From Typha latifolia (Eukaryota; Streptophyta; Magnoliopsida; Poales; Typhaceae), in NCBI GenBank assembly GCA_019914945.1, contig CM034102.1, positions 7,739,501 through 7,803,500 of the forward strand: 64,000 bases of DNA, given 5' to 3'. This document shows positions 22,433 to 33,291 of this stretch, piece by piece (within the stretch, counting starts at the first letter, position 1; every line of letters begins with the position of its first letter). A program made the translations under genes and the position numbers. A model generated the notes under the pieces. The model was not told where the DNA came from, did not search any database, and saw nothing but the letters and a program-made list of their open reading frames with translations.

Positions 22433-23369
22433 TGATACGATCTCCTCTTAGGCTAAGGTTCGATCTCTTCCAATTTCCTAATCTGGACTAGATTTGGCAT
22501 GGAATTTTAAAATAAGATCCTGAAATATTCCGCCGTCGGATCGATGTGAAATTTCGATATGTGGTAGCTCCAGAAAAGAGCTTTCCAGCAAATCTAGTTT
22601 CAAGTAAATCAGATGTGAGAATCTCGAGATATCGTCCAATTAATGGACAAAGGTCAAGGTGGTCCATTTTGGATCCGTGGATAGAGGCACGTGATCCTAG
22701 GTGATGGTGGTTGAAGGTGGACCGACATTAATGGGGTGGCACCGGTGAAAAGTGATGGTGGAAGGGTTATGATTGATGGAAGGGTTAGGACAAGTGTTGG
22801 ATAGATTGGAAGAAGTTGGAGGAGAGGGCCACCCCCGAGGGACTAGGGTGATTGGCCGGTCGAAGGAGGTTAGAAGCGGCATCGCCGGGGATTAAGGGAA
22901 CGAGAGTGAAGAAGACGAAGGAGGCAAGGCAAAACTCAATTCTTCAATAATCAATAATGACTTTGGCTGCCATCCACATCCTTTTAGAGGCTAACCAACA
23001 ACTCAAAATTAACCCTAACAATACAATTTTCGCCGACCGCGTTCGAACGCACCGAGTTCGTTCTTCTTTGGATTTGCGAATGCGATGCAAGCGTTCGAAC
23101 GCACAATCGAATGCGCACTTCTTTGGATTTGCGAACGCGATGCAGGCGTTCACAGTGCGTTCGAATGGGGCGTTCGAATGCACAGTGCACACTCTTCACC
23201 CACATTCACAACCCCGTTCACAACCGCGTTCGAACTCACTCCACCCGCGTTTGAACGCCACTTACAGAAAACTTATTTTCATGAAAATTAAACACTAAAA
23301 CATGAAACAAAGACACTTCTAAAGTGACTCTATGCTTGAGACGCCATCAGTGAAGTCCGAATCGTATCA
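22433..23369 (-). mobile_element. Solo LTR of family 2 (TSD CATAT)
   Basis: Plus-strand ends TGATACGATCTCC and GAATCGTATCA, flanked by CATAT at 22428-22432 and 23370-23374. It is the reverse complement of the LTR at 15081-16001, including the GCGTTC/GAACGC array (23035-23260). Unlike that copy it ends cleanly with no PBS extension. Its TATA box has decayed. Confidence 0.93.
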
Positions 23370-23693
23370 CATATAATTTATATAATCCATACATATTTTG
23401 TGATAATAAATTGCACATAATTTACATATATAATACATCTATTATTATAAATAAAAATTTATATGTAATTAAATTGTAAAAGCCTCCTGAACGCCATAGT
23501 GCTGTCAACATTCTTCAAAATAAACAAGTTAATGGGAAAAGGCATTTTATGGCCCAAGTCTTCTAGTAGTCAAAATTTGCAGCATTAAATCCTTGGATAT
23601 CAAACTCGACGTGAAGATGCACTTTATATATCTTTAGAAAACAAAAAAGTCATGCAAGTATAACTTAGTTGTATGCAATGCCTCTAATATATA
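23370..23693. other. Spacer between two insertions
   Basis: AT-rich sequence without coding signal. It separates the family 2 solo LTR from gypsy B. Confidence 0.6.
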
Positions 23694-24204
23694 TGTTACA
23701 ATAATCAAGTTAGTTAGTTAGTTTTATCTTATTATTTTAAATTTTAAATAAATTGGATAATCCGCATATGAATTCGATCTGCTAGGAATTTTTATTCCTA
23801 TAAATAGGAAGGGACATGTGTTGATAATTATTATTAAATAAATCTGAGTTTAGTAAGTTAATATTTTCATCCTTACCTTTTACCGTAACCATTAGATCGT
23901 CTTTATCATTCTAGGAGTAGATCATAACCGAAGAAGCACTCCGATCTTCCAAACTCTAGCTATCTTCCTCCACCAGCAGCCACCGTACCTTACAGTCGTC
24001 CACCACCCTCTAACAACCGCTACAACATCGAATATTTACTATCCTACCCTATTTCAACCTTCCTTCACTGTTTCTATAACTTTTCATTCAGATGCTGGAT
24101 TCTCATAAAACTAGATCCATTAGAACCCTAACTTCCGAGGCTACCATCATATAGATTTTCATAATTTTCTTAAATCCAGATTATTCCAAATCTGGTTCAT
24201 AATA
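23694..24204 (+). repeat. 5' LTR of gypsy B
   Basis: Begins TGTTACAATAATCAAG, contains a CCTATAAATAGGAAG TATA region at about 23798-23812 and ends GGTTCATAATA, where the 3' LTR has GGTTCGTAACA. No GCGTTCGAACGC array is present. Confidence 0.85.
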
Positions 24205-24687
24205 TTAGTATTAGAGCCAAAGTTACTCGGACGATGGTTAACACGCAATCCAAAACAAATGAGAAAGGAGCGACCATGGAGGACTAGGAACTCATCTTCG
24301 TTCCTATGGGGGTTTCTTCAGCACCACTGCCACCACTAGCAACCACCGACCTGCACTGCCAGCATCGCCGACCATGATGGAATCCGGCCAGACACGGCCA
24401 GAAAACTCCATCCGTGAGGGTGGTGGAAGGGAGCCCCAAATTGTGGCCTCAACCCTTCCTCCGGCCGCAATGGAGGTTCCTCAACCACTACAGTTCTAGG
24501 CTGCCCTGACGCCATCTTTCTCAGCCACGATGGAAGCTAGGGTCAAAAACCTTAGCTTTCTGCTGGCGGCTATCTAGTCGCTCCCAGTTCCCTCCACCAC
24601 ATGTGATACCTTCCATAGGAACCCAGCACCCAAGCCTAGGTCGTCGTTCCCGCCGGTGCTGACCGAATGACCACTAACAGTAGTTTA

Positions 24688-25617
24688 TGATACAAATTGG
24701 ATCACATCAAAGAGAGATTAGGCTCAATGGATTCAGTCTAATTATCTTATATAGTTATTTAGTTTAGTTAGAGTCTTAGTAGGTTAAGATTTTATTTAAT
24801 TAGCTAAATTTAGCTTTGTGCAGTTTCTGGAAAATATTCGTAGAATAATCTACACATATCCAAATAATATCAAACTAGTTGGATAAGGTCGCCAACCTTT
24901 AGATTACAATTTTGATACTCATGACTTCTCTAGATTCGGAATTTATCAGCGACAAATCGAAAGCTTAATCCGAAAGGTAATCGGAGAATATAAGGTATAC
25001 TAGTTTAGTCGGTTTGTTAGGGTTTAATATTGTTTTAGGACTTGCTCGCTATCCTCTATAAATATGTGGATGGCAGCCAACTTCATTATGGAATTGGATT
25101 CTTGATTTCTTGCCTCCTATCTTCTCTCTAGACTCGTCTCTCTTCACCATCCTTCCACATTTACCATTGGCAAGGTTTCTCCTCGCTTCTAATATCCCTC
25201 GACTATCGAGTCACCCCTCCTCTTTGGGATCTCGACCACTTCATTCCCTTCTTCTACTTCCCTTAATCACTTCCACAATCCACCCTCATCTCCATACCCA
25301 TCCATAACCCTAACATCCACTTCACCCGTCACCACCACCACCATCACCCATGTTATTCCGTATTTTTGTCCTTGCTACAATTTGAATCTATGAAGGGAAA
25401 ATAGGAAAGTTGTACATCAGAAAGTTACGGATCCAACCCAATTTATTTTGTAATTTTCTGACTATCAAAGAATATCTCACGAATATTTTCCCACGGTTGT
25501 GCGGACTACTTCATATAATAAATTCAGATCTTAAGGAATCTTAGCGTAGCCTATCATTTGGTATCAGAGCCTATCATTTGGTATCAGAGCCTAACAATTT
25601 AGTATCAGAGCCTATCA
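24688..25617 (+). mobile_element. Family 3 LTR lacking the palindrome array, nested in gypsy B (TSD GTTTA)
   Basis: Begins TGATACAAATTGGATC, ends GCCTATCA, and is flanked by GTTTA (24683-24687, 25618-25622). From the TATA box (CTATAAATATGTGG, about 25056) onward it matches 10314-11191 and 31909-33868; its U3 is different and has no GCGTTCGAACGC sites. Its last ~60 bases are three tandem PBS-bearing units. Confidence 0.9.
25556..25617 (+). repeat. Three tandem PBS units at the LTR end
   Basis: TTTGGTATCAGAGCCTATCA occurs once, then again with CTAACA, then with ATTTAGTATCAGAGCC followed by TATCA. All three lie within the TSD-bounded insertion. Confidence 0.9.
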
Positions 25618-27208
25618 GTTTATGCTACAGCAAATCTATGGTTGGTGTCTGTGAGTCCAATGCCTCCACCACCATCGACGACCATAGCTTGCTTCCTCGA
25701 GCCAACTGCCAACTAGTTGTGGCCGCCACAGCCGCTTGCAATCGTCGAGTTGTCAAACCTGACAGCCACCATTACGGGAAGCTACCCCTACGTCGAGGTG
25801 GCTCTACCACAACTTCTCGTTGTAGCCGCTCCCATAAAGTAGGGCCATGGGTCACTTCCGTAGCCGTCGGGGACTGAGGGGCCCATGACAACGCACCATG
25901 GCAGCGGCTGCACCAGCTTGAGCCTGACCTCGAGTTTGGCCTTTCACCGTCGCTTGTCGTTGTTTTACTGCCTTGTGGACCAACTAAATGGTGACTCCCA
26001 CCGACCACCTACCTGCCCCGTTTGCCACTGAGGCTACAACGACCTATGGCGGTGCCCCTAGGCCGAAATTCAATTTCAACCCTAGGGTTAAGGCTAGGGC
26101 AAGTCCATGAAGATGATGAAGTACACAATTTTTGAGAGAGGCCGGTTTGACCACCTCATGCGAACTAGTTTGGAACCCATGAATATGATCTAGAACATGA
26201 GTACAATCCTGAGGATGAATGATAGAATGACTTGATGTTCTCACGCCATCTAATTGAGTCGAACTCACGTGCAACCCGCAGACGACATAAGTCGAATCCT
26301 TGGGCCCATGTCCCACATGACCAACCTTGACCGTGAGGTCACTTGGCCCACAATGATAAGCCAAATTTTGGGATCCAAGCTCGGACCGTCAAGCTTGATT
26401 TTCTAAATTTCTCTAGAGGAGATCCCACTAAACTGGACTTATCTAGCGGAGCAGATTTTTACGTACCATAGCACGCTAGACCATTAGAAGGTCTAACTAG
26501 TCTCATTCCACTTGGAGGGCATGGCGATTAGGTGGTATCACTCGGCTGAGCAAACATGATTATTCGAGTCTTGGTAGGACTTTACGGATGTGATTTGTGC
26601 TCGATACGGTCTGACCCAATACGAGAACTTTTAGTCCATGTTGACTAAGTTAACTCAGTCAACAATAGTTTGAGCTTACTAAGAGGAGTTCGAGCGGATT
26701 TGCAACCGGGTCACTAACTGGTCTGACTCGGCCCTAAAGAGCACATTCATTTGTGGGCTTAGGCCTGACATTCAGGCTAAGTTAAGGCTTTGAGGCCCAC
26801 TACTTCTGACGAGGCCTTCTCCTTAGCTATTCTAATGGAGTCCAAGTTGGATCAATTTAACTAGATCCACAAGGAGGAGATAAGAAAGATGGCCCAAGCC
26901 CACGGCGTACTAGAAATGGTATCTGCCCTAACTTAGCTTGCGCCAATAGCTCAGCTTGATCGATAGATGATCTCACGTCGCTTTGTACCTAATGATTTGG
27001 AGTAGCACCAAAAAAAAAGGCTTGTGTTTTTACTATGATGACCTATTTACCCGCAGTCATAAATATAAGCATCAGTCAGTCCATCATGTTTTTAGGCGGA
27101 CTCAAGGAAGATGAACCCGAATCCACTAATTGGCATGACAAGTTGTATGAGTACAAGGATGTGAGAGACTAGTCATCTTGAGGACAAGGTGTGAGAAGAA
27201 TGGTGGAT

Positions 27209-27772
27209 TGTTACGATCCAATCACGTGGGTTAAGTCAAGTCAAATCAAGCTAAGCCAAGTTAGTTAGTTAGCTTTATCTTATTATTTTAAATTTCAAAT
27301 AAATCGGCTAATTCGTATGTGGATCTGATCCGCTAGAGATTTTTACTCCTATAAATAGAAGTGGATATATATTGATAATTATTATTGAATGAGTCTGAGT
27401 TTAGCTTAATATTTTCATCTTTATCTTTTATTGTAGTCGTCAGATTGCCTTTATATTTCTAGAAATATATCATAACTGTAAAAGCATTCCGATCTTCCAA
27501 ACCGTAGCCATCTTCCTCCACTAGCAACCACCCTATCTTACAGCCATCGACCATCACCCTTCTATCCACTACCCTTTGACAACTGCCACAATGTCAGATA
27601 TTTACTATTCTACTCTATTTCTACAATCCTTCATTGTTTCATTTATAACTTTACATCTAGATGTCGAATTCTCATGAAAGTAGATCCAGTAGAACCCTAA
27701 CTTCTGAGGCTACTTTCATATAAATTTTCACATTTTCTTACATCCAAATCTTTTAAGATCTGGTTCGTAACA
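27209..27772 (+). repeat. 3' LTR of gypsy B
   Basis: Begins TGTTACGATCCAATCACG and ends GGTTCGTAACA (inverted ends TGTTACG/CGTAACA). It is preceded by a decayed polypurine tract and followed by the TSD ATATA. Confidence 0.9.
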
Positions 27773-27777
27773 ATATA

Positions 27778-28914
27778 AGATATGAAAATCATACTGTAGA
27801 ATAATATATATATATATATATTAAAGAAAGTACATAGACCAATAATTTTATTCAATTTAGTTATTTTTTATAAGTTTGATACACAAAGAAAGAAGAGATA
27901 TTTTTAAGAGCCCTCTACGGTCACTACAAAAACAAAGAAAAAGCATCAAATATCCTGGTGGTACGGGCCAAGTGTCAAAACACACAAAAGAAGCTTCTTA
28001 TGCTTATGCTGTATGCCAAGATAACATTTCTTATCCTACTTTGAAGGATTGTAATCAGATAGTAACACTTCTCCTTTTCCACGTCCTGCAAGTTATTTGG
28101 ATTACCATGGTGGTAGGGGTCAAGTGACAATTTTTGGCTCATACGCTTCGCCATCAAACCCAAGAAATTTCTTCTGGGCTAATTTGCTGATAAAATGTGT
28201 CTTGCAGAGAAGTGTGTATGTAAATTCCTATTTCTTATTGGATGTTACTGGCCATCATCTATTCATACAAAGATTGTCTCCACTTCTTTTCTTTGATGTT
28301 ATCTTTTGGCTCTTCAACAATCATTAGTTACTTGGTCATTTGCATATGTTCATGGCAAAAAGAAAGAGAGGAAAAAATATACAAAACAAGAAACTTCTGA
28401 ATAAATAAATAAATAAATAAAAATAGAAACAGCAATCATAAATCATTCTCAACAAGAATAATTAAAACAAAAATAGATAATGGCAATTCATCATAAAAAT
28501 ATACGCAATCCAAAACTAGGCCCATAGAGAGGTGTTGATGAATAATATAGATCATGTTACTAACCCCAATACTTTCTTTCCAATCTTGTCAATTCGATTC
28601 TTGTTTGAACTGAAAGTTGGCTTAATTACATTTTCTACTTACAGGCTGTAGTTTGACTCAATATACTTTGCCCATCTCAAGAATAAAAGCATATTAATCG
28701 CCCCGTAGATTTTTGGAAACCTTCTTTAAACCCATATGTCTACTATGAACTAATTTTATTGAAAAGGTCATATGCCTAACATGTGATTGCTAAATTATCT
28801 TCATATAAAGTAAATTACTCCTATGAAGATGGGAAACAGTTTTAGAAGGCTTTGCCCTCATCTTCCCCAAGGCCTCTTTGTTTCTCCATTTCTCCATATC
28901 ACTTCATATTATAA
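27778..28914. other. Spacer with no assigned gene
   Basis: AT-rich. At 27955-28140 two similar phrases (CCTGGTGGTACGGGCCAAGTG and CATGGTGGTAGGGGTCAAGTG, each shortened in sense) suggest a Gly-rich repeat of an old gag or RNA-binding segment, but I cannot assign it. Short AT and AAAT microsatellites are present at 27804-27822 and 28400-28420. Confidence 0.4.
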
Positions 28915-29420
28915 TGTGACTACGGGAGTTGAGTCAGTTGGGTTAGCTAAGTCGAGTCAAATCAAATAAGTTAGTTAGGTTTATCTTATTATTTTTAATT
29001 TTTAAATAAATTGAATAATACATATATGTGGATCCCATATGCTAGGATTTCTACTCCTACAAATAGAAGTGATCATATGTTGATAATAATCGTGGAATGA
29101 GAATTAAATTAAGTTATTTTTATTATCTCATATTTATCTTTTATTGTAGCCATTAGATCATCCTTATCTTTCTAGGAATAGATCATAACCATAGAACCCT
29201 TCGAAGCTTTTAAATCTTAACCACTATTTTTCTCCTGAGCCACCTTACTCTATGGTCATCTACCACCACCCTTGACTGTCTGCCATACTCCGACGACTAC
29301 CACAATGTTAGATATTTATCCATCTATCCTTTTTTGACCTACGTTCACTGCTTTATTTTTAATTTTTTATCTCGACTTCCAATTTATGTAAAACCAAAAT
29401 CATTAGATCCAAAACTCGTG
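28915..29420 (+). repeat. Gypsy B-type LTR fragment
   Basis: Begins TGTGACTACGGGAG and follows the gypsy B LTR through AGTTAGTTAGG, CTTATTATTTTTAATTTTTAA and ATAGATCATAACC, then stops short of the LTR end, where copia RT sequence begins. Confidence 0.7.
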
Positions 29421-29790
29421 AGACAAAATGCTTTGAAGAATCTGAAATGGATGAAAATTGGATTTTAGCTATGCAAAAAGAGCTAAATTAATTTGAGAGA
29501 ATTCAAGTTCGGACCTTAGTATTTAGACCAAATGATTATTCCGTAATTGGTACTAAATGAATCTTTTGAAATAAAGTAGATGAATCTGATGTCGTAATTA
29601 GAAAAAATAAAACTAGATTAGTAGCCCAAAGTTTCAATCAAGAAGAACACATTGATTTTAATAAACTGTTTGTACCAGTAACTAGACCTGAAGCAATTGG
29701 AATGTTACTTGCATTTGCATGTTTTGAACATTTTAAATTATATCAAATTGACTTTAAAAGTGTTTTTCTAAATGATGTCCCACTTGACAA
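29421..29790 (+). pseudogene. Copia reverse transcriptase fragment
   Basis: With stops ignored the plus strand reads MDENWILAMQKELN, FERIQVRTLVFRPNDYSVIGTK, NKTRLVAQSFNQEEHIDFNK, VPVTRPEAIGMLLAF and KLYQIDFKSVFLND, the N-terminal half of copia RT. TAA replaces the usual Gln codon after KELN. It ends before the catalytic YVDD. It is distinct in sequence from elements 1 and 2, so it comes from another copia lineage. Confidence 0.8.
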
Positions 29791-30769
29791 GTTTTATTTT
29801 CCCTCTTCTTTCTTTTCCTTAGTGAAATCTATTTCTATATCAAAACTCTTTGGGAGTTTTACACACCTTAAGTATGTTTGTATTTTTTTTATTTGATTTA
29901 TAAAGAATGTGAAAAATTCTTTGTGGTTTTTCGGTGAGAGATGGAGTAGATTTTTTTGGAAGAAGTCAGGACTTTTAGATTCAAAGCAAATGTTGTTTTG
30001 AGAGGAGACTAAATTTCTTACATAAAGTTTGCTAGCGCCTTGCTAAGCTAGTGGTGTATTAATTAAGAAAGAAATCTTGAGGAGTGAACGTATGCATTAG
30101 TCGAACCACTATATATCTTGGTATTATATTCTCTCTCTTTTTTACTTATTTTATTTAAGTTTCCATAGCATAATCAAACACATATGCATAAAGTTATCTA
30201 TTTGCATTCTCTTAATTTACATGAAGCTTTGAATTTATTATTATCATTATAATTTGTGTTTATAAATGCATACTTAGTTTTTATCTTTTTTATTTAGTTT
30301 ATAAACCCAATTCACTCCCCCACCCAAGTTGCCTAAACGGGCTAACTAGTATGTCATGCAAATATATTTCTCATCTACACCTGTTTAGATAGAGAGAATA
30401 AAAGAGAAGAGATGAGAAAATCAAGAGAATATATTTTTTTTCTGTGTTTGGATTGAATTTTAAGAGAGAAAGGAGGAGAAGAAAAAATAGCCTCTAACTA
30501 TCAAATTTTTTCTCTCAAAAGTGAAGAGAACAAAACATAAATTCTTTTTATATTTTAATATTCTAAATATGGCCGTATTCTATTATACTATTTACCTAAA
30601 CCTTTTGGATTCTAGTAACCAATGTAAAGAAGAATGATTAAATATTTAGATATCATAGCTTGTGAGGGATATTATAGCTTGTGGATAATATTACTCATAT
30701 ATATATATATATATTATCATCACTTTATGTATTTAAAAGAATAATCGTATGGATCTTATAGCTTTTGCA
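29791..30769. other. Spacer with no recognised gene
   Basis: AT-rich. Contains a TA-rich microsatellite at about 30697-30714. No coding or repeat ends were identified. Confidence 0.5.
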
Positions 30770-31438
30770 TGATGCGAATCAGGTTAGGTCAAATCGCATC
30801 AATGGGGATATTGAACTCGATAGATCGAATATATTTATCTTTTAATTAATTCATATTTATCTCTTATTTAAGCCTTTAAGACAAGTTTTATTAAGTCATA
30901 TTAGCCTTTAAAATATGTCTAGTTAAGTCATGTAAGTGTTTAGGACAAGTCCAATTAAGTCATGTGAGCATTTTAGATAAGTCCAATTATGTCATGTAAG
31001 TCTTTAAAGAAAATCCTACTTTGAGTCGTGTAAGCCTCTAGGGCCACTATTCGGAGGAGTTATTATTCCCGACCTCTATATATAAGAAGGTTTGGTCTCC
31101 TTTGTTTAAGCATCTAAGCATTTAGAAATTATTTTAACCTTAAGTTTATTTTAGGAGTAAGAGTAAGATAATTTAAGAGTAGAAGTAAATTAATCTTAGC
31201 CATTTATTTTTCTAGAGTAAATCTAACTTAGAACCCTAATTCTTCCTCCAAACTATGCCACTCTCTACCTTCACAAATCACCCACTTATACAACCACCCA
31301 TCCACCATCTCATGGTCATCCACCCACCTCCGGCAACTGCTGCATTTGGATTGCAAGTTTTCTTTAATTTTGACTCTTCTCCATTATTTCCTCATAACTC
31401 TTAATCTCAGAATCCATTCATTCCAACGCTATTTGATT
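30770..31438 (+). repeat. LTR ('family 6', gypsy B-related), interrupted by a large LTR
   Basis: Begins TGATGCGAATCAGG and shares with 57683-58295 the phrases ATCGAATATATTTATCTTTTAA, AAGTCATGTAAG and GAACCCTAATTC (in varied form). It ends at 31438 where the Tekay-like LTR begins. It is the outermost layer of a four-deep nest. Confidence 0.65.
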
Positions 31439-32195
31439 TGTAACGCCCTCACCCGACACGGGCACGTGCACACCCACGCACCTACACGGCACGCGCGCAC
31501 ACGATAGGTCTAGTGGGGCTCGTCACGATGCTTGTGATCATATAATCATGACATCATTAAATAAAATATGCTAATATATCCATGCTCACATAATCCATTA
31601 CCAAATAAATTATACTTTAACAAATAAATATGTTAATATATGAATATCTAAGTCCATAACAATATGCACTAAACCACTACATAATTTGACAGAGTCCACA
31701 CAGGCCACGATAAACCATCAAGATATAACTAAAACAACTAATACGTGAGTACACTTTAATCCAACCTATATTATACAAATCATCGTCTATATAGTGGAAT
31801 ACAAATATCAAATAATGGTATAACTTAATATCTAAATAAACTATCTTCTATACCCTCTCATGTCTATAGCTCACATTATCTTTGCTCTAAAATATCTCCT
31901 CTGGATATTGATGGGTTACGGTACCAAAGATAGGTTACAGAATAATTCCTTTAAGATCTGAATTTATTGTAGAAAGCAGTCCACGCAACTGAGAAAAAAT
32001 ATTCGTCAAATATTCTCCTATAGTTAGAAATTACGAAACCAATTGGATTAGATTCGTAACTCCTTGATCTATAATTTTCATATTTACGCTCTTCATAGAT
32101 TCGAACTGAAACTAGGACTAAAATATGAAATAATGTGGGTGATGGTGGTGATGATGGGTGGAGTGGATGTTAGGGTTATGGATGGGTATGGAGAT

Positions 32196-33291
32196 TGTTA
32201 GATTTTTATTTGTTGGCAATTGTGTACAAAATATTCTAAGTATATTTTTTCATGTATATGAGCTTTACACAAGTCTAGAATATCTCTGGTTTGAAGAATT
32301 GCAAGATTATTGGAGAAAAGCCGTCAAATTCACACCGCGTTCGAACGCGGATACTACGTTCACACAGATAGAGAGCCGCGTTCACAAACGCGTTCGAACG
32401 CAGTGCGTTCACAAACGAGTTCGAACGCGAAATCTGCGTTCACACAGACAGAGAGCCGCGTTCACAAACGCGTTCGAACGCGGTGCGTTCACAAACGAGT
32501 TCGAACGCGAAATCTGCGTTCACACAGACAGAGAGCCGCGTTCACAAACGCGTTCGAACGCAACCTGAAGAATTCAAGCTGTCGCGTTCGAACGCACTCG
32601 AGCCCGTTCGAACGCACCAACAAAGTTTAAGAATATTGGACTTTCATGAGTACGGATAAGACTCGGATTTGGCTCTATCTTGAAGATCGTGAGTATGGAT
32701 AAGATTTGGATTTGGCTATATCTTGAAGATCATGAGTGCGGATAAGATTTGGATTTGGCTCTATCTTGTACTTTAATGAGTACGGATAAGATTTGGATTT
32801 GGCTCTATCTTGGAGATCATATATAAGGATTGTGAAACCCTATCTCTAGGGTGGTTGAAGAAGCATTATTGAAGGAGACTTCTTGAGGCTACATCGGTTC
32901 TTCAACTAACAAGGCTCTTCTCATCTACAAATCTTAATATTTCGTCTTAAGGGCTATCTAGACGAAAGATCAATCTCGAGGGTTACTGAGATTGGACTTC
33001 AATCACGAGAAGCGGTGAATCGTGGGTTCTAGCGAGCAAGACTGAGAGGAACAAAGTCGTTTGGATTGACGGGTTGTTTTGAGAGTCAGTCTTGTAACTG
33101 CTACTATTCTAGTGATTGGTTTTGATCCGAGTTTGGATCCGTGGTTTTTTCCCATTTGGGTTTTTCCACGTTAAAATCTTGGCGTTCATCTCTACTTTCG
33201 TTTTTAATGTTTCTTTCGACTTTTACTTAAGCGAACGAGCGAGATCATTGCCTAGTGTTTAGATACATACTTGTGTCTACGGGTTTTTTCA
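32196..33291 (+). mobile_element. Copia solo LTR, plus orientation (TSD GAGAT)
   Basis: Begins TGTTAGATTTTTATTTG, ends GGGTTTTTTCA, flanked by GAGAT (32191-32195, 33292-33296). Homologous to the LTRs of copia 1 and 2 but inserted in the opposite direction. At 1,096 bp it is longer than the 972-bp form because of a four-copy ~43-bp tandem at 32648-32820. The unoccupied equivalent site is seen at about 10670-10685. Confidence 0.95.
32330..32828 (+). promoter_or_regulatory. Palindrome array, 43-bp tandem and TATA box of the copia solo LTR
   Basis: From 32335 to 32615 GCGTTCGAACGC-type sites and single GCGTTC half-sites are dense. From 32648 the phrase GAGTACGGATAAG ... CTCTATCTTG repeats at 32648, 32691, 32734 and 32778. 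TATATAAGG follows at 32820-32828. This order places both repeats in U3, upstream of the likely transcription start. Confidence 0.6.

Larger units (their letters stand above)
24205..27208 (+). pseudogene. Gypsy B gag and leader, decayed
   Basis: After the PBS an ATG at about 24237 opens a Pro/Ala/Thr-rich leader that is split by a nested LTR (24688-25617) and resumes at 25623. The capsid core is at about 26430-26860 with stops: RWYHSAEQT, DFTDVICARYGLTQYENF, LTKLTQSTI, EEFERICNRVTNWSDSALKSTF and RPDIQA. A knuckle remnant at about 27017-27075 reads KGLCFYYDDLFTRSHKYK, where two of the three metal-binding Cys are now Tyr. Directly after it the sequence jumps to the 3' end of the element, so pol is deleted. 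Confidence 0.85.
23694..27772 (+). mobile_element. Ty3/gypsy element B, both LTRs present, internally deleted (TSD ATATA)
   Basis: The 5' LTR (23694-24204) and 3' LTR (27209-27772) are similar and flanked by ATATA (23689-23693, 27773-27777). Between them are a PBS (24206-24218), a gag with nested LTR, and a purine-rich stretch ending GGTGGAT just before the 3' LTR. Protease, RT, RNase H and integrase are absent, so it is a non-autonomous deletion derivative. Its gag leader is shared with elements at 58941-59690 and 62745-63290. Confidence 0.9.
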
